From: Gammaproteobacteria bacterium
Lineage (GTDB): Bacteria > Pseudomonadota > Gammaproteobacteria > SZUA-152
Direction of reading: 5' to 3'
NCBI GenBank assembly: GCA_011051755.1
Contig: DRKN01000011.1
Coordinates: 1-45,385, forward strand
Length of the DNA: 45,385 nucleotides
A program made the translations under genes and the position numbers. Below are positions 24,013-34,700 of this stretch, piece by piece. Under the pieces are notes generated by a model. It was given only the letters and a program-made list of their open reading frames with translations. It did no database searches and was not told where the DNA came from. Within the stretch, counting starts at the first letter, position 1; each line of letters begins with the position of its first letter.

Positions 24013-27000
24013 ATGGCAAATTTCCAGCAAAAAACTTCAAATCAACCTGAAAACACTTCCGGTATTGAGCCCAATAATGATCAAATTTCACCACCTTCGA
24101 TTGCTCTCCCGAAAGGTGGTGGCGCGATTCGCGGCATGGGTGAGAAGTTTGCCGCGAATCCCGTAACAGGCTCAGGGTCGATCACCATTCCCGTCGCCAC
24201 CAGTCCAGGCCGGTCGGGCTTCGGATCCCAGCTCTCCCTCGCCTATGACTCCGCTTCTGGCAACGGGCCTTACGGATTCGGCTGGAGTCTTTCACTGTCT
24301 TCGATCACACGCAAGACAGACAAAGGCTTACCCACCTACCAAGACACGACTGAATCGGATGTCTTTATCCTGTCTGGCGCAGAAGACCTGGTACCGGTAC
24401 TGACCCAACAGGGCAGCCAATGGATTCGTGAGTCTCAGCCCCCACGTACCGTTGATGGAAAAAACTACATTATTCAGCGTTACCGTCCACGGATCGAAGG
24501 GCTCTTCGCGTGTATCGAGCGCTGGATCAACCAAGCAGACCCAACGGACATTTTCTGGCGGAGCATCTCCAAAGACAACATCACGACCTGGTACGGCAGA
24601 ACAAAAGAAAGCCGGATCGCCGATCCTGCCGATCCGTCCCGTATTTTCAGTTGGCTCATCTGTGAAAGCTATGATGATAAAGGCAATGTCATTGTTTATG
24701 GTTATAAAAAGGAGGATTCGGCACAGATTGCCACGGCCCAGGCGCATGAGTGCAACCGGAACGGCGAGACCCGCTCCGCTAACCGCTATCTCAAATACAT
24801 TCGGTATGGCAACCATCGGCCCTATTTCCCCGAACTCGTACCGACAGACCCCTGGCCAGTTGTTTCTGGCGATGATGAATGGCGCTTCGAAGTGGTATTC
24901 GATTATGGCGAACACGACTTCGACAATCCGATACCGGCAGACAATGGTACCTGGACGAGACGAAATGACCCCTTCTCCTCCTACCGGTCAGGTTTTGAAA
25001 TCCGAACCTACCGGCTCTGCCAGCGGATTCTCATGTTTCATCATTTCCCCGCTGAACCTGACATTGGACAAGATTGTCTTGTCCGTTCGACTGACTTCAC
25101 CTACTCGTATGAAGACAACGCACAGGATCCACGGGATTCCACCTTCTCATTTCTCACCACGGTCACCCAGACCCGCTACCGGCGCAAACCGGACGGCGGC
25201 TATGTCACGAAGGCCTTACCCCCCATCGAATTCGAATATACCCAGCCAACAATTGATGAAACCGTTCACGAGGTAGACGCAGAGAGTCTGGAAAACCTGC
25301 CTTATGGAGTGGATGGCACAAACTATCAATGGCTGGATCTGGACGGCGAAGGCCTCTCCGGCATTATGTCCGAACAGGCCGCGGGATGGTTTTATAAACG
25401 GAACCTCAGCCCCATCACGGTGAAACAGGAGAACGGTAAACCGGTCAGTGTTGCGACCTTCGGATCCGTCGAAACCGTGACAGTCAAACCGTCACTCGCA
25501 GCCATCGGCGGTGGACGGCAGCAATTTCTGGATCTGGCCGGAGATGGTCAACTTGATCTTGTTGATCTGCAAGGGCCCACTCCGGGATTTTTTGAACGAA
25601 CCCATGATGGCCAGTGGAAGGGCCTGACTCCCTTTACCTCACTGCCAAACCTTGATTGGTCGAATCCCAACCTGAGATTTGTCGATCTCACCGGTGACGG
25701 CCATGCGGATGTTCTGATTTCCGAACAGGAGGTCTTCACGTGGCATCGATCTCTGGCTGAACAAGGATTCGGCCAAGCGGAACACGTTCCAAAATCTCTG
25801 AACGAGGAAAAAGGCCCCCGTGTCGTCCTGGCCGACAGAACAGAGTCCATCTACCTGGCTGATATGAGTGGCGATGGACTCACGGATCTCGTCCGCCTCC
25901 GCAATGGTGAAGTCTGTTATTGGCCCAATCTGGGCTACGGCCGTTTCGGAGCCAAGGTCACCATGGACAAGGCCCCCTGGTTTGATGCGCCCGATTTATT
26001 CGATCCGCGCCGTATCCGCCTCGGCGATATCGATGGATCCGGTATAACGGATATCCTCTATCTGGATCAGGAGGGGGTACAGCTGTACCTGAACGAGTCT
26101 GGCAACGGTTGGAGTGAGAGGCGCGCCCTGTCTGTGTTTCCAAAGGTGGACAACCTGGCATCCATTCAGGCAGTGGATCTGCTTGGCAACGGCACCGTCT
26201 GTCTCGTGTGGTCGTCTTCCCTGCCCCATCAGGCCAGCCGATCCATGCAGTATGTCGATTTGATGGGAGGGCAGAAGCCACATCTGCTTGTGAAGACAAG
26301 CAACAACCTCGGCGCCGAAACGGTCGTGCAATACGCTCCTTCAACGAAATACTATCTCCAGGATCAGCAAGACGGAAAACCCTGGATTACCAGGATTCCG
26401 TTCCCCGTTCATGTTGTGGAGCGTGTAGAAACCTACGACCATATCAGTAAAAACCACTTCGTGAGCCGGTATGCCTATCACCACGGTTACTTCGACGGTA
26501 TCGAGCGTGAGTTTCGCGGATTTGGCATGGTAGAGCAGTGGGATACGGAGGGATTCGCATCTTTTGGTTCCCTTTCTCCGAATGAGGGAGAAAGCCAGAG
26601 TGGGGGAAAACCTGCTACGAACATCGATGCAGCCTCCCATGCGCCCCCTGTGTATACAAAAACCTGGTTCCATACCGGAGCCTATCTGGATCGGCGCCAT
26701 ATCTCCAATTATTTTGCCGGCCTCATTGATGTCCAGGATATTGGCGAGTACTACCGCGAACCGGGACTGAATGATGATGAAGCCCGGCAACTACTGCTCG
26801 ATGACACGGTACTACCGGCCGGCTTGACAGTCGCGGAAGAACGCCAGGCCTGCCGAGCACTGAAAGGCGCGATGCTTCGCCAGGAAGTGTATGCCCTCGA
26901 CGGTACGGAAAAGGCACCGCATCCGTACACCGTCACCGAGCAGAACTTCACCATCAAATGCCTGCAACGGGAAGCGGGAAATCGCCATGCCGTTTTCTTC

Positions 27001-30000
27001 ACACATGCTCGTGAAGTGCTTGGCTATCAATACGAACGCAATACAGAAGACCCCCGCATCGGCCATACACTTACCCTGGAAGTGGATGACTTTGGCAATG
27101 TCTTGAAATCGGCCGCCATTGGCTATGGCCGGCGCCAGCTGGACATGAACCTGTCTGCGGAAGACCAGGCAACGCAGGCACGGACACTCATCACCTACAC
27201 TGAGAACCGCGTCACCAACGCCATCCGGGCCGATGATGATTACCGCGCATCATTGCCGTGCGAAATCTGTACCTTTGAATTGACCGGTTATGTACCGACA
27301 GGCCCGGGAGGGCGGTTGCGGATTTCCGACCTTGTGCACGCAGACCCGGCCAACTCTGGCGACGGAAAACAGATCCATCTTTTCGATGGCGAGATTGATT
27401 ACGGAAACGAGCCACCTGACGGCAGGCAGCGCCGTCTCATCGAACACCTCCGCACCCTGTACCGGCCCGACGATCTGGGCGTTGCCCAGAACGACCCGCT
27501 GGCTCTGCTCCCTCTCGGAATACTCGAGTCGCAGGCCTTGCCCGGCGAAAATCATAAACTTGCCTTCACACCCGAACTCGTTACGCGCATTTACGGAGCC
27601 AAAGTCACGGATCCGATGCTGGTCGAGGAAGGGCGATATATCCACAGCGAAGGAGACACGAATTGGTGGCTTTCTTCGGGGCGGGTTTTCTTGTCACCCC
27701 ATACAAACGATGATCCGGCAACGGAATTGTCTTATGCCCGTGATCATTTTTTCCTGCCGTACCGATTTCGTAATCCGTTTCATCGAGAAGGATTCGAAAC
27801 AGAACATGTCATCGCCTACGATGCCGATAACCTGTTCGTCACCCGAATGCGGGATGCATTGGGAAACAGCGTGACGGCAGAGCATGACTATCGGGTGCTG
27901 CAAACACGCCTGATGACCGACCCCAACGGCAACCGTTCCGAAGTGGCCTTTGACACGCTAGGCATGATCGTCGGCACCGCCGTGATGGGAAAAAAGAGTG
28001 AAAACAAGGGGGATTCCCTCGTGGGCTTTAATCCGGATCCGGATGAGGCCACTCTCCTCGCCCACCTGGAAAATCCCCTTGCCGACCCACATCTCATCCT
28101 GCAACATGCCACGACACGGTTGGTTTATGATCTGTTCGCCTACGTCCGAACGAAGGATCAGCCGCAACCCCAACCGGCAGTGGTCTATGCATTGGCACGT
28201 GAAACTCACCACGCTGACCTTGGGTTCGGAGAACAGACAAGGATCCAGCACAGCTTTAGTTATTCCGATGGCTTCGGCCGGGAGATCCAGAAAAAAATTC
28301 AGGCCGAACCGGGGCCGATTATGGAAGGCGGCCAGGCAATCAGTCCGCGCTGGGCTGGCACAGGCTGGACGGTCTTCAACAGCAAAGGCAAGCCCGTCCG
28401 TCAATACGAACCCTTCTTCACCGCTACGCACCGGTTCGAATTCAACGTTCGTGCCGGAGTCAGTCCAATTCTGTTCTACGATCCGCTGCAACGTGTCGTC
28501 GCCACACTCAACCCCGACCATACCTGGCAAAAGATCGTCTTCGATGTCTGGCGGCAGGAAAGTTGGGATGTGAATGACACGGTCTTGATCGAGAATCCGA
28601 AAAACGACCCGGATGTCGGCGATTTTTTCAAGCGCTTACCCGAAGCAGACTATCTACCCACATGGTATGGCGCACGGATCGATGGAGCAAATGGAGAGCA
28701 GAAAAAGGCCGCAGCACGAAAAACTGAACACCATGCCAATACCCCTGCGGTGGCTCACATGGATTCGCTGGGTCGCTCCTTTCTCTCGGTGGGCCACAAC
28801 AGGTTTGAACGGAAAAATAACGACGGTTCCAGTGACATCGTCGAGGAGAAGTATTCAACCCGCCTCGTATTCGACATCGAAGGCGATCAACGTGAAGTGA
28901 TTGACGCCAAGGATCGTGCGGTGATGCGTTATGACTACGACATGCTCGGCAACCAGATCCGTTCGACCAGCATGGATACCGGTGAGCGCTGGATGCTGAA
29001 CGATATAGCAGGGCGACCCATCCGCGCCTGGGATACACGGGGGCATGAATTCCGCACCGAGTACGATCAACTGCAGCGACCAGTGCGTCAATTCGTGCGT
29101 GGAGTCGACGCGGCCCGTTCCGACCCACGGGTAGTCAACCGCGAGGTGCTGTTTCAAAAGACGGAATACGGTGAAGGCCAGACGGACGATATCGCGCTCA
29201 ATCTGCGCACCCGAGTATGGAAAAGCCATGATACAGCCGGTACCGTCACCAGCGAAGTCTACGATTTCAAGGGCAATCCGTTGCGTGGCACGCGGCAATT
29301 GACGGTGGATTATAAAAACACAGTGGACTGGAGTGCCTCCGTAGATCTGGAGCCTGAAGTGTTTGCAAGCAGTACCACGTACGACGCCCTGAACCGGGCG
29401 ATTAGCCTGATCACTCCTGACAATAGTGAAATTGTTCCCACCTATAACGAAGCCAATCTGCTGGAGCAGGTGAAAGCACGTATTCTAGGGGCCGCTGGTT
29501 GGACGACCTTTATCGCCGGTATCGATTACAACGCCAAAGGTCAACGTGAACTGATCGAATATGGAAACACCGTAAAAACAACCTACGAGTACGATCCGCT
29601 CACGTTTCGGTTAATTCAGTTGAGCACGACAAAATCAGCCAATGGCGATCTTCAGCATCTATCATACACCTACGATCCCATCGGCAATATCACCCATATT
29701 CAAGATGAAACCCAGCAAACCAGCTATTTCAACAACACGGTTGTAGAGCCGCACGCAGACTATAGCTATGACGCCATCTATCGATTAATCACGGCCACCG
29801 GTCGTGAACAGACCGGACAGACAGGCCAGGTTGATCACAACGACCCTACACCCCGACCGCATCCCGGTGATGGGCAAGCGATGCGGCCATATACAGAACA
29901 ATATGAATATGATGGTATCGGTAACATTCTCAAAATGATTCACCAGGCCAACGGCGGCAGCTGGACGCGCCATTACGACTATGCAGTAGGAAATAACCGT

Positions 30001-31689
30001 CTTCTCGCCACGAGTTTACCGGGTGACGATCCCGCAGGATCTTATTCCGGGAAATACGATTACAACGAACATGGCAGCATGGCCGGTATGCCGCACCTGC
30101 CGGTGATGGCATGGGACTTTGCAGAGCGCCTGCAAGCCTCTGCAAAGCAAGTGGTCAACGGCGGTACCCCTGAAATGACCTACTACGCCTATGATGCCGC
30201 CGGTCACCGGGTACGCAAGGTCACGGAACGGCAAGCGGCGGCAGACGAACTGCCAACGCGAATGAAGGAGCGCATCTATCTGGGCGAATTCGAATTCTAT
30301 CGCACGTATGCCGGGAACGGTATCGATATCACGTTAGAGCGCGAGACCCTGCATGTGATGGACGGCCAGCAGCGTATCGCGATGGTTGAAACTAAAACCA
30401 TCGACTCCACCTCGCCCCTGACGTCTGCTGTTTCACGCATTCGGTATCAACTCAGTAATCATCTTGGTTCAGCCAGCCTGGAGTTGGATGATACCGGACA
30501 GGTGATTTCCTACGAGGAATATCACCCTTTCGGGACAACTTCATATCATGCCGTAAATAGCGCAATCGATGTATCTCTCAAACGTTATCGCTACACGGGG
30601 AAAGAAAAAGATGAAGAAACGGGTTTGCATGACCACGGAGCACGGTATTACGCATGTTGGCTGGGAAGATGGATCAGTACCGATCCTTCAGGAATTGCTG
30701 ACGGGCTATGCATTTTTGCTTACACGAAAAACAATCCTGTGAATTTCCGGGATCCGAATGGCAAAGAGAGCTTTAACGCTGGCAAAATCATGGGTTACGA
30801 GACCATTGACGGAATCGAGTATATGCGATTTCAGGCTACTGAAGGAACATGGATATCCGCCACGATGAAAGAACTCGGTTGGGATCATCAGTTCACAAAG
30901 GAAGAGGGGTATGGAGCCTACGTACCCGATCTGATTCGGGAATCGTCAGGAATTGCATTTAACTATCCGGATGTGCTCGAAGTGGGGCAGGAGTATTTGA
31001 TTCCAACCGTCGACCAGAGATCTTCACAACCCGAAATTGTTCCTGAACCCAAAGAGACTCCCGAGCCAGAGGGGTGGGGGAAGTTTATTTTTAGGAATGC
31101 GGTGGATCTGGTTTTTCCCGACAAAGTAACAGTAGAGGGTCATGTGGGCGGCGGCGTAGAAGCCATGGAAGTGGCTGGTGGGATTCAAAGTGTTGTAGAA
31201 GGGGGATTGGCCGGCACTTTAATAACGAATCCAAATTCTCCTGATTTTTTAAAAGTTAGTCTTAACCCTACAGTTGGGGGAAGCTCAGGATTGAAGGTAG
31301 GGGCAGGGCAAACTATCACCGGGGTTACTCCAGTAGGAGTTGGTGGGGTTAGCATTACCATGGGTGAATTTTTTGGATCCTCTAGCGGAGCGACCATCGG
31401 CTCCTTGAAGGGGTTTTCAGGCGGTGGCTATTTCGGCGCAGAAGGGAAAGCTTTTGTTGGTTTGAGTGGGGCAGTAGTTGCCTCGGTTGCCATGCCGAAC
31501 GAAGGATTGGCAACCTGGGGAGAAGGTGGCTTTGATATTCAAGGACGAGGATCAGGAACTTTTAATGCAACGGGTGAAGGCGGCCTAAGCTATAAGTACA
31601 CGGCCCCATCCATCTGGTCAAAGGATTTGCTGCCTGACTCTGCACGGCGAATTCACGCCCAATATGTAGATTGGCTGCAGGGCCCGTAG
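24013..31689 (+). CDS. Fused TcB-TcC toxin complex subunit with C-terminal effector
   Basis: This single frame of 2558 residues joins what are usually two Tc proteins. Residues about 30-330 are the SpvB/TcB N-terminal domain (SIALPKGGGAIRGMGEKFAA). Residues 500-740 contain FG-GAP/VCBS-like DGDGxxD-type repeats (FVDLTGDGHADVL, LADMSGDGLTDLVRL), the TcB propeller. At about 756-840 lies the TcB middle region (LLVKTSNNLGAETVVQYAPS, HHGYFDGIEREFRGFGMVEQ). From about 1600 come YD/Rhs repeats forming the TcC cocoon, ending in HLGSASLELDDTGQVISYEE, YRYTGKEKDEETGLHDHGAR and the core end WISTDPSGIADGL ... NPVNFRDPNG (D2224, D2247), where TcC proteins self-cleave by aspartyl catalysis. About 308 residues of effector follow. 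In Tc complexes BC caps TcA and its released tail enters the target cell. Start ATG 24013 has no strong ribosome binding site. Confidence 0.93.
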   Translation: MANFQQKTSNQPENTSGIEPNNDQISPPSIALPKGGGAIRGMGEKFAANPVTGSGSITIPVATSPGRSGFGSQLSLAYDSASGNGPYGFGWSLSLSSITRKTDKGLPTYQDTTESDVFILSGAEDLVPVLTQQGSQWIRESQPPRTVDGKNYIIQRYRPRIEGLFACIERWINQADPTDIFWRSISKDNITTWYGRTKESRIADPADPSRIFSWLICESYDDKGNVIVYGYKKEDSAQIATAQAHECNRNGETRSANRYLKYIRYGNHRPYFPELVPTDPWPVVSGDDEWRFEVVFDYGEHDFDNPIPADNGTWTRRNDPFSSYRSGFEIRTYRLCQRILMFHHFPAEPDIGQDCLVRSTDFTYSYEDNAQDPRDSTFSFLTTVTQTRYRRKPDGGYVTKALPPIEFEYTQPTIDETVHEVDAESLENLPYGVDGTNYQWLDLDGEGLSGIMSEQAAGWFYKRNLSPITVKQENGKPVSVATFGSVETVTVKPSLAAIGGGRQQFLDLAGDGQLDLVDLQGPTPGFFERTHDGQWKGLTPFTSLPNLDWSNPNLRFVDLTGDGHADVLISEQEVFTWHRSLAEQGFGQAEHVPKSLNEEKGPRVVLADRTESIYLADMSGDGLTDLVRLRNGEVCYWPNLGYGRFGAKVTMDKAPWFDAPDLFDPRRIRLGDIDGSGITDILYLDQEGVQLYLNESGNGWSERRALSVFPKVDNLASIQAVDLLGNGTVCLVWSSSLPHQASRSMQYVDLMGGQKPHLLVKTSNNLGAETVVQYAPSTKYYLQDQQDGKPWITRIPFPVHVVERVETYDHISKNHFVSRYAYHHGYFDGIEREFRGFGMVEQWDTEGFASFGSLSPNEGESQSGGKPATNIDAASHAPPVYTKTWFHTGAYLDRRHISNYFAGLIDVQDIGEYYREPGLNDDEARQLLLDDTVLPAGLTVAEERQACRALKGAMLRQEVYALDGTEKAPHPYTVTEQNFTIKCLQREAGNRHAVFFTHAREVLGYQYERNTEDPRIGHTLTLEVDDFGNVLKSAAIGYGRRQLDMNLSAEDQATQARTLITYTENRVTNAIRADDDYRASLPCEICTFELTGYVPTGPGGRLRISDLVHADPANSGDGKQIHLFDGEIDYGNEPPDGRQRRLIEHLRTLYRPDDLGVAQNDPLALLPLGILESQALPGENHKLAFTPELVTRIYGAKVTDPMLVEEGRYIHSEGDTNWWLSSGRVFLSPHTNDDPATELSYARDHFFLPYRFRNPFHREGFETEHVIAYDADNLFVTRMRDALGNSVTAEHDYRVLQTRLMTDPNGNRSEVAFDTLGMIVGTAVMGKKSENKGDSLVGFNPDPDEATLLAHLENPLADPHLILQHATTRLVYDLFAYVRTKDQPQPQPAVVYALARETHHADLGFGEQTRIQHSFSYSDGFGREIQKKIQAEPGPIMEGGQAISPRWAGTGWTVFNSKGKPVRQYEPFFTATHRFEFNVRAGVSPILFYDPLQRVVATLNPDHTWQKIVFDVWRQESWDVNDTVLIENPKNDPDVGDFFKRLPEADYLPTWYGARIDGANGEQKKAAARKTEHHANTPAVAHMDSLGRSFLSVGHNRFERKNNDGSSDIVEEKYSTRLVFDIEGDQREVIDAKDRAVMRYDYDMLGNQIRSTSMDTGERWMLNDIAGRPIRAWDTRGHEFRTEYDQLQRPVRQFVRGVDAARSDPRVVNREVLFQKTEYGEGQTDDIALNLRTRVWKSHDTAGTVTSEVYDFKGNPLRGTRQLTVDYKNTVDWSASVDLEPEVFASSTTYDALNRAISLITPDNSEIVPTYNEANLLEQVKARILGAAGWTTFIAGIDYNAKGQRELIEYGNTVKTTYEYDPLTFRLIQLSTTKSANGDLQHLSYTYDPIGNITHIQDETQQTSYFNNTVVEPHADYSYDAIYRLITATGREQTGQTGQVDHNDPTPRPHPGDGQAMRPYTEQYEYDGIGNILKMIHQANGGSWTRHYDYAVGNNRLLATSLPGDDPAGSYSGKYDYNEHGSMAGMPHLPVMAWDFAERLQASAKQVVNGGTPEMTYYAYDAAGHRVRKVTERQAAADELPTRMKERIYLGEFEFYRTYAGNGIDITLERETLHVMDGQQRIAMVETKTIDSTSPLTSAVSRIRYQLSNHLGSASLELDDTGQVISYEEYHPFGTTSYHAVNSAIDVSLKRYRYTGKEKDEETGLHDHGARYYACWLGRWISTDPSGIADGLCIFAYTKNNPVNFRDPNGKESFNAGKIMGYETIDGIEYMRFQATEGTWISATMKELGWDHQFTKEEGYGAYVPDLIRESSGIAFNYPDVLEVGQEYLIPTVDQRSSQPEIVPEPKETPEPEGWGKFIFRNAVDLVFPDKVTVEGHVGGGVEAMEVAGGIQSVVEGGLAGTLITNPNSPDFLKVSLNPTVGGSSGLKVGAGQTITGVTPVGVGGVSITMGEFFGSSSGATIGSLKGFSGGGYFGAEGKAFVGLSGAVVASVAMPNEGLATWGEGGFDIQGRGSGTFNATGEGGLSYKYTAPSIWSKDLLPDSARRIHAQYVDWLQGP
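30763..31686 (+). other. Hypervariable C-terminal effector region of the BC fusion
   Basis: Residues about 2251-2558 follow the conserved Rhs core end. The first 75 residues are globular, with a LysM-like stretch YPDVLEVGQEYLIPT near 2317. A Pro/Glu linker (PEIVPEPKETPEPEGWG) follows. Residues about 2376-2530 are strongly Gly-, Ser- and Val-rich with alternating hydrophobics (GGVEAMEVAGGIQSVVEGGL, GGVSITMGEFFGSSSGATIG). No ART, deaminase, glycosyltransferase or nuclease motif is recognisable. Base composition is visibly more AT-rich than the rest of the gene, as expected for an exchanged tip. A membrane-inserting or beta-rich pore-type effector is a guess. Confidence 0.7.
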
Positions 31690-31755
31690 AGCCGGTGTCC
31701 TGGGGTGAATGAAATGCACCCCAACGAATGAAAATCGCAACATAGAGAATTTGAG

Positions 31756-34700
31756 ATGAAACCAATCACCTTTCCATTGAATCCGAAAATGAAGAACCTG
31801 AAAGTGGGTGACCTGCACCAAGCGCTGGCATTCCTGGGCTCGTCTATTATCGACAAAGAAAATGTTAATCAGCGTTTCGGCGCATCGACCCGCACGGCTG
31901 TGAAACAGTTTCAACTCGCTCACCAGTTGCCTGCCACAGGGAGGGTTGACAAGGCCACGGCCAGGGCCATCAATCGTGAGCTGGCCGACCGCGGCGTGCT
32001 GAATGGCGAACCCGGCCCTGGCGGCGACCTTCCTCAGCCGGATTCAGCTGGAGAGGAGAAACGATTTGTCGTCCAGGGTGAAGTGGTCAGGCCCGACGGC
32101 ACGCCTCTCCAGAACCGGGTGGTGCGCGCTCTTGATCGTGTCCTGTGTACGTACCGCTTGCTTGGTGAAGCACGTACCGACAACGCCGGCCGCTACCGGA
32201 TCGACTACGACCCCGAAGAGCTGGCAAAATGGGGCAAGAGCCGTGCCGATCTCAAGGTCGAGGTTCGCGATGCCTCCAGTGATACGATATTGGCCTCATC
32301 GCCGCTTTTGCTCCAAGCGCAACCGCAAGAGCGCGTCGATTTTTCCATCGGCGACCAGCCTTACACAGGGCTTGATGAATACTCACGTCTCGATCAAGCC
32401 TTGATACCGGCGCTTGACGAGGTGGAAGAACTCACCTGTCTTGACGCGATGGACGTTCTGCTTCTGGCGCGTCAGGTTAACCTGACCAACACACGGGTTG
32501 CCTTCTACGTGAAGGCGAATCGATGGGCGGCCGATCTCGAACTGCCGGCACAGGTTTTTTTCGGGCTGCTGCGCGAGAGCGCCACCTTGCGCCTGGATGC
32601 CCTGTTTGCCAGCCCCTTCACGACATTGTGGGCGGGGTTGGAGCAGGCACATGCCCGTAATATCATCTCGATCCCGCTCGATGAGTTGCTGAAGGTCAAA
32701 CTATTCGATACGCAAAAGGCCTATTTGGCGCATCCTGAGCATCCGTACAGCCAGTTGCTGCAAACAACAACGCTGGATACCATCGGCCGGGAGGTCTTCA
32801 CAAGCCGTCTGGTGTCCGGCAAGGATACGGGCGATGGGTTCTGGCAGGCGCTGATCGACGAAGACGGTTTCAGCGAAGAGGAAGTACGCGACCTACAGGC
32901 GATGTTCGAGGTGCAGTCGTTCACCGGAGACAATACTTCGCTGACCATCCATTTGCGAAAGGATCTCTCCCTGCATACGCCGCGCGAAGTCGCGGCCTTC
33001 GGTGTCGAACAGTGGCGCGACGAAATACTTTCCGGCGCAGGTGTAGAGATTCCCGAGTGGGTGTTTCCAGGTGGAAACGACGCACAACGGCGAGAAGCAT
33101 ATGCCTACCAGCTTGCCGGCGTCGCCGAGATGCATTACCCGACGGCATCGCTTCGGGGACAGATGGAGCGAAACCCTGTTTGGGCGGAACAACCGCTCAC
33201 CGCCTTTCTCGTCCACTACGAGGATTTCGAGTTTGAACAGCAACGCATGACCAATTTTCTGACAAGCCAACCCGAGGCGCTCGACCTTTTTCCGGATCCG
33301 GAAACGGGCCGGCGCGAGTTGCTTCGCCTGGAGCAGTTGTTTCACCTGATACCTGCAAATAACAGATTGCATGTCATTCAGCCACTCTGGGCCGCGGGTC
33401 TGGTATCCGCCCCGCAGTTGGCGGCAAGCGGCCGGCAACACCTGGTGCGGAGCATCAACGGCAGATTGAGCAAAACACTCATCGACCAAATTTATCGCAA
33501 GGCGGTTCATATCACGGCCGTCGCGCTCAACGTGTATATGCGCTACAACCCGCAGCTGAACGGGCCGTCGTTACCGGTCATGCGTTCCGTGCAGCTCAAG
33601 GGCGAGGCCGCTCTGGCGCAGGAATCCCTTGATCTGCCCGAATGGGAAACACTGTTTGGTTCAGCGGATGCGTGCGCGTGTACACATTGTGAGTCAGCCC
33701 TGAGTCCTGCGGCCTATCTGGTCGACATCATGGACTTCCTGATCCGCGCCGTCGACGATACAGGAAAAACCGGTCTGGATGCTTTTCTGGAACGGCGGCC
33801 CGAGCTTGGCCGACTCAAATTGACCTGCGAGAACAGCGACACATCGCTGCCACAGATCGACCTGGTCAATGAGATCCTGGAACACATCGTCGTGTTTGGT
33901 GTGAATGGTGACATTCCGGAGTCGTACGCGGCCGAGACCACCTGGGAGACGGATGCCCTGGAAATCCAGCCCGAATATCTGCTGCCGGCAGCCTACGATA
34001 CGCTGCGTGAAGCCGTCTATCCGTTCGGGCTTCCATTCGATTTGTGGTTCGTCGAGGGACGTCGTTATCTGGAGCAGATGGGCGTCTCCCGGTATGACTT
34101 GATGCAGGCCATGCCACCGCATGCCGATGTCGGGCCGAATCTGCTTGCCGCGGAAGCGCTTGGCCTTTCACCGGGGGAGTTGGATAGTATCCGAACCCCC
34201 AGGCTCAGGCCCGAAAATCTCGCGACATATTGGGGCCTGAGCCTGGCCAATGGTTCTGTGGTAAAACAGTTGACCGATGTAGAGCTGTTATTGCAGCAAG
34301 CGGAAATCGACCATGAAACCCTGCTGCGTCTGCTCAATACCCGCTATCTAAATCCCGATGGCGTCATGACCGTCACGTTCGCCGACGACTCCTGTGCCCT
34401 CGACAAGGCCACATTGAGCGGCGGACAAGGTGCGCCTCTTCCTGACGGAGTCGTGAAGGAGTTTCTGGATCGTTTGCACCGCTTCCTGCGGCTGCAACAA
34501 CGACTTGGATGGACGGTGTATGAGCTGGATCATGTGCTCGATACGTTAGAGATACAAGAGTTCAATGAGCCGTTGTTTTTTTCTGGATTGGCAACCATAC
34601 AGAAACTGAAAACGGCATATCGCTTGACAGTGGAGGAGCTCTGCACATGGTGGCGTGGCCTCGACACGTTCACCTATGAAGAATCTCTGCCTTCCCAATA

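Noticed and set aside
24013..31689. Rhs/contact-dependent inhibition or type VI effector rather than Tc
   Set aside because: The SpvB/TcB N-terminal half and an adjacent full-length TcA make a Tc complex the better reading; no VgrG, PAAR or immunity gene is present.
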